Shown here: one piece after another, positions 8,135-14,696 of the stretch
Position numbering within the stretch: position 1 is the stretch's first letter
How the letters are laid out: every line of letters begins with the position of its first letter
Assembly (NCBI GenBank): GCA_023474015.1
Contig: JAMCYN010000063.1
Span: forward strand, 1-64,000
Length of the DNA: 64,000 nucleotides
Reading direction: 5' to 3'
From: Armatimonadota bacterium
GTDB taxonomy: Bacteria; Armatimonadota; UBA5829
Notes under the pieces: model-generated
Told to the model about the DNA's origin: nothing
Database searches by the model: none
The model's input: only the letters and a program-made list of their open reading frames with translations
Position numbers and translations under genes: made by a program

Positions 8135-9010
8135 TTGATCGCCGGCCTGTTGATGTCGCTGCGTCCCAAGCAGTGGACAAAGAACCTGCTAGTATTCGCG
8201 GGGTATCTGTTTACCATCCAGCAGGGGCATTCCCTAGATGTCCTGCTGAGGGTGGTTGCCGGGTTCGGGCTCTTCTGCGCGGTCTCTGGGGCCGGCTATA
8301 TCATAAACGACGCGATGGACGCCGAACGCGACCGCGGCCACCCGCGTAAGTGCAAGCGCCCGATTGCCAGCGGTGTGGTGCCGATCCCGGTGGCAACCGT
8401 CTTTGGAGCGCTCCTGCTTGCGGCCTCGCTGTGGGCGTCGTACCGTCTGAGTCTCGGGTTCGGCATACTCGTTTCCGCCTACCTCATCTTGACGCTGGCC
8501 TACTCCATCAGCCTGAAGCACGTCGTGATAGTGGACCTTCTGGTTATCGCCGGGGGGTTCGTGCTCAGAGCGGTGGCCGGGGCGGTGGTGATAGATGTGA
8601 GGATATCGCCCTGGCTTCTCGCGTGCACCACGCTGCTGGCGCTGTTCCTGGGCCTTGCGAAACGGCGGAGCGAGCTGGTGGCGCTGGAAAATGGTTTCGA
8701 GCACCGCCGGACCCTGGGCGAATACAGCGCGCCGATGCTCGATCAGATGCTCATAATAGCTGCGTCGACGTCGCTGATGGCGTATTTCCTCTACACGTTC
8801 AGCCCGAGTCCGATCACGGGTGAGAAGCATCCGCTGATGATGGCGACGGCGCCGTTCGTCATCTACGGGCTGTTTCGGTATCTGTATTTGGTGCACACGA
8901 AGAACGCGGGCGCAAGCCCCGAGCAGGTGCTCTTGGAGGACAAGCCGCTGCTGCTGAATCTGCTGCTATATGTAATAACGGCGGCGCTTGCTCTGAAGCT
9001 CCAGCTATGA
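8135..9010 (+). CDS. UbiA-family prenyltransferase, decaprenyl-phosphate phosphoribosyltransferase-like
   Basis: A 291-aa integral membrane protein with about eight or nine hydrophobic helices. The UbiA signature ND-x2-D-x3-D-x2-HP is at residues 58-70, followed by K-C-K-RPIASG. The variant with HPRKCKRPIA and the N-terminal SLRPKQWTKNLLVFAG is typical of the subgroup that includes decaprenyl-phosphate phosphoribosyltransferase (Rv3806c), which moves 5-phosphoribose from PRPP to polyprenyl phosphate for cell-envelope arabinose donors. TTG 8135 gives the family N-terminus and follows GGAGG with a long 13-base spacing; ATG 8153 is an alternative. The exact substrate is inferred from family only. 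Confidence 0.82.
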   Translation: MIAGLLMSLRPKQWTKNLLVFAGYLFTIQQGHSLDVLLRVVAGFGLFCAVSGAGYIINDAMDAERDRGHPRKCKRPIASGVVPIPVATVFGALLLAASLWASYRLSLGFGILVSAYLILTLAYSISLKHVVIVDLLVIAGGFVLRAVAGAVVIDVRISPWLLACTTLLALFLGLAKRRSELVALENGFEHRRTLGEYSAPMLDQMLIIAASTSLMAYFLYTFSPSPITGEKHPLMMATAPFVIYGLFRYLYLVHTKNAGASPEQVLLEDKPLLLNLLLYVITAALALKLQL

Positions 9011-9044
9011 AAAAATCGTCCCGAAAGCTTTCGGGACGATTTTT
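9011..9044. terminator. Perfect bidirectional intrinsic terminator
   Basis: AAAAATCGTCCCGAAAG and its exact inverse CTTTCGGGACGATTTTT form a 34-base palindrome directly after the prenyltransferase stop. It has a T-run on each strand. It can end both the rightward transcript and the leftward tRNA transcript. Confidence 0.92.
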
Positions 9045-9047
9045 CTG

Positions 9048-9125
9048 TGGGGCGAGAAATGGGATTTGAACCCACGGCCTCCAGGGCCACAACCTGGCGC
9101 TCTAACCAACTGAGCTACTCCCGCC
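9048..9125 (-). tRNA. tRNA-His (GTG)
   Basis: On the minus strand a full cloverleaf can be read. The anticodon stem CCAGG/CCTGG closes the loop TTGTGGC with anticodon GTG. The T arm is GTGGG-TTCAAAT-CCCAT. With G at 9125 taken as G-1 and C at 9051 as C73, T8 and A9 fall in register and the encoded CCA is at 9050-9048. The G-1:C73 pair is the identity element of tRNA-His, which supports the call. Confidence 0.93.
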
Positions 9126-9170
9126 ACGCCTTAATACCTTACTTCCGACCTCCAACCCCCAACTTCTAAT

Positions 9171-9246
9171 TGGCGCCCCCTGGGTGATTCGAACACCCGG
9201 CCCACTGCTTAGAAGGCAGTTGCTCTATCCCCTGAGCTAAGGGGGC
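9171..9246 (-). tRNA. tRNA-Arg (TCT)
   Basis: On the minus strand GCCCCCT/AGGGGGC forms the acceptor stem, with T8-A9 after it. The anticodon stem ACTGC/GCAGT closes the loop CTTCTAA with anticodon TCT, and the T loop is TTCGAAT. The discriminator is G and CCA is encoded at 9173-9171. It lies upstream of tRNA-His by about 45 bases, so the two probably share a transcript. Confidence 0.95.
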
Positions 9247-9350
9247 GAGAGGATCGGCTACTGAGAGATTATACCACGGAGGGGCGGTTTCGGGCAACGT
9301 TTCAACCGGTCAGGGTGCTTGTCAAATCTATGGAAAGCCCGTTGACCCGC

Positions 9351-9530
9351 ACACCGTAAGCCCTGAGTAGGTCCTGAGTAGGCCGCAAGGCCGTACCGAA
9401 GGGCCGTATCGAAGGGCGGCTACGAAGGTAGGAAGCTCGGTTGAAACTTGCCCGGCCCTTCGATACGCCCACCAGACCATCTCAATAACTACAAACTCCT
9501 ACTGGGCTACTCAGGGCCTACGGTGTGCTG
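9351..9530. repeat. Family B inverted element copy 3
   Basis: This copy lies in the opposite orientation to copies 1 and 2. It begins CCGTAAGCCCTGAGTAGG, has an internal partial duplication of CCTGAGTAGG and of CCGAAGGGCCGTA, then TATCGAAGGGCGGC, a short centre, GGCCCTTCGATACGCCC and the long arm ending CTGGGCTACTCAGGGCCTACGG. The CACGAAA tracts that flank other copies are missing. Nothing else is visible in the 362-base gap between tRNA-Arg and the restriction gene. Confidence 0.82.
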
Positions 9531-9608
9531 CTCCATTCTTGCGATAATGCGCAGGCCGCCCATGTATTCCTGGATTCCGTAGATTTGACACGCGCCCGCC
9601 GGTCACCG

Positions 9609-12600
9609 TCACGAGATCGGAAAACCGCCGTGCGCCGCGATGACTTCGTCTATGCGGCCCATAATCCGAATCGTGTCGCCCAGAGCCGCGACGATGCCTT
9701 GATAGTGCGAGAGATCGTCATAAGTCAGCGTGCGGCCCTTGCGGTCGATGAGCCACTTTCGGCAGACCTGGTAACCGCCCACGTGGAAGTTCCACACCTC
9801 CGGGGGCACGCCGTCGAAGTACTGCGTATTGTTGATCCAGACGCGGCCCGGCGCGAGATCGACATAGCGGACGTTTTCCATTATGTTGTCACCCTTGATG
9901 GGATAACCCGGCGGCTTCGTTCCGCGTTTCTCCATCAGGTGCAGTCCGACCAGTTCGTTGCCCAGCGCGCAGAGTTCGCGGAACAGCGCGGGGCTGGAAG
10001 TGAGCGGCAGCCTGGGGAAGTCGATCTTAAGGAACTCCGCGTAGCGGGTCCGGTATGTCGGTGAGTGGAAGACGGCGTACATATACGAAAACACGTCCTC
10101 GGGGCCGAAGGTCTTCCCGCGGTCACCTTTGCCGTCGGGGATGAATGTCAGGCCGAGTTTGGAGGAGAAGTCGGCTATGAACTCGGTGGAGAGGTTGAGT
10201 TTGCGGTCGCCGGGGGCGTCGGAGGGTCCGTCCTCGTCAAAGAGGCTGGCTGTACGCCCGACGGTTGGGTAAAGATACAGCGGCACGATATAGGATCCGT
10301 CATATGCTGCGACTATTTTGTGCTGCCCGCACACCACGTCGGTCATGAGCGCGGCAAAGGGTTCGCGAGTCTGACGCGTGATCACAAGGGAGCAATTCTG
10401 TTGTTTGGCATGGCAGTTCAAGTCCAAGCGCGGACGATCCATTACGCACTCGCTGAGAAGGCAGTACCGAAAGTCGAAGGGCCTGTAAAGGCACTTGATC
10501 ACATCCCCTCGCCATCCTGGGGTGCTTCGCAGGCAGTTGCGGCTTTGCTCGACGCTCCAATCGGAGTTACGAGTGAGGCCAAATCGGTCATAGCACTCCG
10601 CGTCTGTGGCCGCATCAAGAAAGCGCTCCACTCGATTGATGAGCACGTTGCGGTCGAAGTCGACCGCAAAATGGTCGCGGTGGCTGTTCAGCCCTAGGCT
10701 ACAGAGGCGGACAGCCTCGGAGACCTTGCACCCTGCTTCGTATTCTGACCGCAGGTCATCATCTTGTGGCACGAACATGTAAGAGGAAGCGGACGGCGTC
10801 AGCTCCGTCCAATCCGTGCGCGCTACATTCTTCTCGCCAAGCCACTCGTACTTCTTCTCCCGTGGTCCCCAAAGATGAGCATGTTTGACCTTGGCGGGTC
10901 GATTTCCCGCGTCGGCCCTCTTGACGAATATCCCGATGGCGACGCCCTGCTGGATATCGAACACGTTCTTATCCTCTCCACCGTCGGGGGCTTTCTCCTT
11001 TTTCTTGCTGTTGCCGTGGAGGTCCAGGATGTAGATGTCATCGAAGCTCTTCATCAGGCTCTGACGCATGCCCCTGAAAGTCGGATTGTCTAGGTAGCCA
11101 TGGTTAGTGATGAATGCCAGCACCCCGTGACCTGTCCGGTCTATTCGCCACTGAGCGAAGCGAATGAACTTCACGTAGTCGTCCTGAAGCCACTTCGGGT
11201 TTTTCTCACCCAGCGGCGCTCCGTCCACCTCATAATAGTCCCGTATCAGCTTTCCGATGAAAGTCGGGACCCGCTTCTTGTCTTCCATCACCCAGCTTCG
11301 ATTGGCCGAGTGGCCGGAATAGGGAGGGTTTCCAAGGACCACCATAACGGGCGTGTCACGCTTTACTTTGCTCGCGGAGTTGGCTTCTTCGACAATTTGC
11401 TGCGCAAACAGGTTTGGCCCGACAGCCCTGAACGCCTCTTCGAGCGTGTTAGTGAGGTAGACCTCCAACCGTTCGGCGGCGCGGAAATCATAGCCCGTAT
11501 TTTGAAGTTGCAGCCCGAGCTTCATGTGCGCCACCGCATACGGGGCCATGAGAAGCTCGAACCCGAAAACACGCGGCAGCAGGTGTTCCCTTACGTAGGC
11601 GGACCACATGCCCTGGTTTCCAGTGTGCGATTCGTGTATCCGGTCGATGACGCCGTGCAGGAATGTGCCCGTGCCTGTCGCGGGGTCGAGTATCTGGACT
11701 TTATGTACCCCCTCACCATCGGAAGTCGGTATGCGGACCTTGCTGCAATCCGCCAGACCATCAGGCAGCCCGAAGTCCGTTCTCAATATATGGTCCACGC
11801 TGCGCACGATATATGACACCACGGGTTCGGGTGTGTAGTAGACACCGCGCGCCTCCCGCATCTTCGGGTCATACTCGGCCAGGAAAGTCTCGTAGAAATG
11901 CACAACCGGATCTTTGCCGAAATCGCGGAGGATCGCTTCCATATCCGCCCGCGCCAGAAGCTGCACCAAGTCCTCGACCGCCCAGACCAATCGATCATCG
12001 AGGTCGTAACCCCATATCTGTTGAGACATTTTCCTCAGGAAGGGATTCGTCTTTGGCAGATCGTCCGCTGCTTGTAGTCTGTTAAAGCGCCCTCCATCCG
12101 ATGTGCTGCATTTTGCCGCAAACAAGCCGTAGCATATCGTCTGGGCGTACATATCGGCAAACTGTTCCTCGGTCAGGTCGGGCAACAGCGAAAGCCGGAA
12201 GCCTTCCATCTGGCTGTGAAGCGATCCGGTCGTGTCCTCGTCACCCAGCGCCCTGGAGATGATTTCTCTGATCAATCGCGCGATGTGGGCCATGCGCTTT
12301 GCCAGTTCCTTGGAACTGCCGACCGTGGGCGTCTGAGTCTCAAGGAATTGAACCAGGAGTTGGGCTACCTCGTGCGTCCGCTCCTCGCTCTCTTTCAGCG
12401 GCAGTCCTGGCCCAGCCAAGCGGGCAGTGAGACGGTGCTCGCCGCCAACATACCAGCGGAACTCAAGATAGTCGGTCAGAATCAGATTGCCGAGGCTTTC
12501 GCGGTAACGGTCAAGCTGCTCCCCGCGCTCCACCTCGTCAAGCGACTTCCCCACATCCTTGGCCTCGATGTAGCCGATGGGCACGTGACCTTTTGTCAAT

Positions 12601-12770
12601 ATGAAGTCCGGAGCGCCGCATGTTTCGCGCTTCGGCTCATTCGTGGCGATGATCGCAGGCTCCAGACTTTCGATAAGGGTTTTGAGCGCCGGCCTGTGGG
12701 TGTGCTCGGTCGCATTTCCGCGTGAGAGGTTCGCGCCTATTGTGCGTAAGTAGACTTGGAAGGGCGTCAT
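9609..12770 (-). CDS. Single-chain restriction endonuclease-methyltransferase (type IIG-like)
   Basis: A 1053-aa protein that appears to cut and methylate DNA by itself. A PD-(D/E)xK nuclease domain is at the N-terminus: P54-D55 in GAPDFILTK and E69-A-K71 in GYIEAKD. A helical spacer follows. The gamma-class N6-adenine methyltransferase domain has motif I LDPATGTGTF (about 361-370) and catalytic NPPY (481-484). The C-terminal ~500 residues should hold the target-recognition domain; the ending resembles the specificity part of type ISP enzymes, but there is no helicase domain, unlike LlaBIII-type ISP proteins. No separate specificity, helicase or resistance gene is adjacent, so it is a solitary system. 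ATG 12770 lacks a clear ribosome site. Confidence 0.88.
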   Translation of the reverse strand: MTPFQVYLRTIGANLSRGNATEHTHRPALKTLIESLEPAIIATNEPKRETCGAPDFILTKGHVPIGYIEAKDVGKSLDEVERGEQLDRYRESLGNLILTDYLEFRWYVGGEHRLTARLAGPGLPLKESEERTHEVAQLLVQFLETQTPTVGSSKELAKRMAHIARLIREIISRALGDEDTTGSLHSQMEGFRLSLLPDLTEEQFADMYAQTICYGLFAAKCSTSDGGRFNRLQAADDLPKTNPFLRKMSQQIWGYDLDDRLVWAVEDLVQLLARADMEAILRDFGKDPVVHFYETFLAEYDPKMREARGVYYTPEPVVSYIVRSVDHILRTDFGLPDGLADCSKVRIPTSDGEGVHKVQILDPATGTGTFLHGVIDRIHESHTGNQGMWSAYVREHLLPRVFGFELLMAPYAVAHMKLGLQLQNTGYDFRAAERLEVYLTNTLEEAFRAVGPNLFAQQIVEEANSASKVKRDTPVMVVLGNPPYSGHSANRSWVMEDKKRVPTFIGKLIRDYYEVDGAPLGEKNPKWLQDDYVKFIRFAQWRIDRTGHGVLAFITNHGYLDNPTFRGMRQSLMKSFDDIYILDLHGNSKKKEKAPDGGEDKNVFDIQQGVAIGIFVKRADAGNRPAKVKHAHLWGPREKKYEWLGEKNVARTDWTELTPSASSYMFVPQDDDLRSEYEAGCKVSEAVRLCSLGLNSHRDHFAVDFDRNVLINRVERFLDAATDAECYDRFGLTRNSDWSVEQSRNCLRSTPGWRGDVIKCLYRPFDFRYCLLSECVMDRPRLDLNCHAKQQNCSLVITRQTREPFAALMTDVVCGQHKIVAAYDGSYIVPLYLYPTVGRTASLFDEDGPSDAPGDRKLNLSTEFIADFSSKLGLTFIPDGKGDRGKTFGPEDVFSYMYAVFHSPTYRTRYAEFLKIDFPRLPLTSSPALFRELCALGNELVGLHLMEKRGTKPPGYPIKGDNIMENVRYVDLAPGRVWINNTQYFDGVPPEVWNFHVGGYQVCRKWLIDRKGRTLTYDDLSHYQGIVAALGDTIRIMGRIDEVIAAHGGFPIS

Positions 12771-12843
12771 AAGGTTAGCTTATGCACGCATTCGGGATTT
12801 TCCTGTAAACGGAGATAACGGCATACTTTTCCTTGAGGCAAAT

Positions 12844-12874
12844 AAAAAGCCGGGGGATCTCAACCTCCCCCGGC
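12844..12874 (-). terminator. Intrinsic terminator of PEP-CTERM gene A
   Basis: GCCGGGGGAT at one arm and its inverse TCCCCCGGC at the other (12849-12874) form a GC-rich stem 39 bases beyond the stop of the gene. On the minus strand it is followed by TTTTT. Confidence 0.85.
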
Positions 12875-12913
12875 AAACTGGCCGGATACATTCCATGTCA
12901 GTGTAACGCATTG

Positions 12914-13537
12914 TCAGCGCCGTCGCCTCCAGGCGACCAATGCGAGCACGCTGCCCGAAAGCGCGAGCAGGCTCGACGGCTCCGGAATGCAGATGGTGTC
13001 GATAACGAGCTCATCCACCATTATCCCGCCATCTATTCTTACGATTTCGTGTGTAGGGTTCGGGAAAAGGCGGATCGCGTACACGCTATGCACCCAAGGC
13101 GTGCCTGGGAACGGGGTCTGACTGACCAGTTGGGCAAGAGTTCCGGAAATCTTCTCCTTGACGAAAGGAGTCACGTCCGGTACCTGTGGCGCCCAGGTGA
13201 TCTGTATCCAAATGTCCTTGTACGGGTTCGGCGGAGGGTAGTTCGGGATCAATACCTCGAGCGCTCCCGACAGCGGCCACACTCCGATGCGACCTTCCCA
13301 TTGGTCGAACCAATGCTGTTCAATGCCGGTCCATATCTGCATTGCGGGAACCCCGTTAGGGTTGTACATCTGGTCAGGGAGAGCGTTCGGGTCGGGGGTC
13401 AAGAACTCCCAAGCGGCGAAGGTGGTCCCCGGCTGTCCCCGCCAAGGCGGCGGGTGCAGGTCGTCTGACCAGGCATACCCTGCGCTGAACACGACTGCCA
13501 TCAATAGCAGCGTCAGTGACAAGATACACTTTCTCAT
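12914..13537 (-). CDS. PEP-CTERM-like sorted secreted protein A
   Basis: A 207-aa exported protein of unknown function. A signal peptide (MRKCILSLTLLLMAVVFSAGYAWS) is followed by about 150 residues rich in Pro, Trp and aromatic residues (HPPPWRGQPG, NPYKDIWIQITW). It ends with a sorting tail: IPEPSS, a hydrophobic helix LLALSGSVLALVAW and RRRR. This is the PEP-CTERM plan, in which an exosortase cuts near the PEP motif after export. No exosortase is in the window. The ATG at 13537 follows GGAGGAGAATC; the 22 codons upstream in frame are untranslated leader. It is a paralogue of the neighbouring protein B, made by tandem duplication. Confidence 0.85.
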   Translation of the reverse strand: MRKCILSLTLLLMAVVFSAGYAWSDDLHPPPWRGQPGTTFAAWEFLTPDPNALPDQMYNPNGVPAMQIWTGIEQHWFDQWEGRIGVWPLSGALEVLIPNYPPPNPYKDIWIQITWAPQVPDVTPFVKEKISGTLAQLVSQTPFPGTPWVHSVYAIRLFPNPTHEIVRIDGGIMVDELVIDTICIPEPSSLLALSGSVLALVAWRRRR

Positions 13538-13695
13538 GATTCTCCTCCCTCGTATTGTGGAATGTTTCGTGCCGCCGCAGCCAGTTGCCAACCCGGCGAT
13601 CACTTATATTGGAGATTACCTCAGGTTTTTCAGTTTGTCAACTGTAATTGATGCGTTGGCCAGAAGAATTTGTCATCCGGCGTACGGTACGGGGT

Positions 13696-13830
13696 CTAAA
13701 TGCGTTCAAGCGGCACGATCCCCAGCGCGTCAAGGCAGTTCGCCATCGCCTGGCGGAACGTGTCGACCAGCGCAAGGCGGAGGCGGGAGGTTTCGGTAAT
13801 GAATTCCAGAGACTCCGTAACGGCAGCCTA
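13696..13830 (-). pseudogene. Copied 3' fragment of argS
   Basis: Minus-strand codons here read LALVDTFRQAMANCLDALG and then IVPLERI and TAG, the same end as the intact ArgS at 14697. The match is nearly perfect up to about 13779. Upstream the frame continues with ESLEFITETSRLR, which does not match the intact gene but has the character of an ArgS tail. There is no start or catalytic core, so this is a non-functional by-product of the tandem duplication. It lies between the two PEP-CTERM genes. Confidence 0.75.
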
Positions 13831-13846
13831 CTCATAGAGGCAAATG

Positions 13847-13874
13847 AAAAGCCGGAGGAGTTGGCTCCCCCGGC
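13847..13874 (-). terminator. Intrinsic terminator of PEP-CTERM gene B
   Basis: A stem formed by GCCGGAGGAG and CTCCCCCGGC (13851-13874) is followed on the minus strand by TTTTC. It is the counterpart of the terminator after gene A and lies about 35 bases past the stop. Confidence 0.78.
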
Positions 13875-13908
13875 GAACTGGCCAGTCATATTCAATGTAA
13901 GAGCGCGA

Positions 13909-14526
13909 TCAGCGCCGTCGCCTCCATGCGACTAACGCGAGCACGCTGCCCGAGAGGGCCAGCAGGCTCGACGGCTCCGGAACGCAGATGGTGTCGATAA
14001 CCAGCTCATCCACCATCACCGCCCCGTCAATCCGCACGATCTCCTGCTGCGGGTTCGGATAAATCCGGATGTTGAACGTGCTGTGCAACCAGCCACCAGC
14101 GATCGGGATCTCATGTACCATTTGCGCGGCGGCACCGGACAGCATTTCGCTCAGTATGGGAAAGACACTTGGTACCTGAGGCATCCACGTGAGCTGAATC
14201 CAGATGTCCTTATATGGGTTGGGAACAGGGCTGTTGGGAATGGTGATCTCCATCGCTCCGGAGAGCGGCCATACACCCTGCCGCCCCTCCCAGACATCCC
14301 ACCAGTTCTGCCCGACTCCCGGCCACACCTGAGCGGTCGGCATTCCGAAAGGATTGTTGAGCAAGTCGGGCAGCGGGTTCGGATTCGGGGTGGAGAACTC
14401 CCATATTTGCAGCGTGCTTCCCGGGTGTCCGCGCCATGGCGGCGGGTTGATGTCGTCCGCCAAGGCAGGTGCGACACACAGCATTGCCAACGACAGCAAC
14501 GCGGCTACAAGAATGAATTTCCTCAT
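13909..14526 (-). CDS. PEP-CTERM-like sorted secreted protein B
   Basis: A 205-aa exported protein of unknown function, paralogous to protein A. The signal peptide is MRKFILVAALLSLAMLCVAPALA. The mature part keeps PPPWRGHPGS, WEGRQGVWPLSGA, NPYKDIWIQLTW and EIVRIDG-x-VMVDELVIDTIC. The C-terminal tail VPEPSSLLALSGSVLALVAW-RRRR is almost identical to that of A, as expected if both are substrates of one exosortase-like enzyme. ATG 14526 is preceded by AAAGGAGGG at 6-8 bases. The gene starts 170 bases downstream of argS in the same direction and might be read through from it. Confidence 0.86.
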   Translation of the reverse strand: MRKFILVAALLSLAMLCVAPALADDINPPPWRGHPGSTLQIWEFSTPNPNPLPDLLNNPFGMPTAQVWPGVGQNWWDVWEGRQGVWPLSGAMEITIPNSPVPNPYKDIWIQLTWMPQVPSVFPILSEMLSGAAAQMVHEIPIAGGWLHSTFNIRIYPNPQQEIVRIDGAVMVDELVIDTICVPEPSSLLALSGSVLALVAWRRRR

Positions 14527-14696
14527 CTTTTTCCCTCCTTTCCGCATAGATGAAAGAGAATACCAGAACGTGCCGCCGTGGTCAGTTGCCAGCCCAGCAG
14601 TCACTTATATCGGAGATTACCACAGCTTTGTTAGTCTGTCAACTGTAATTGATGCGCTTGCGAGCAAAATTTGTCATCCGGCGTACGGTACGGGGT

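Noticed and set aside
10065..12725. Several plus-strand frames within the restriction-methyltransferase gene
   Set aside because: The minus frame carries PD..ExK, motif I and NPPY in order; the plus frames are short, overlapping shadows.
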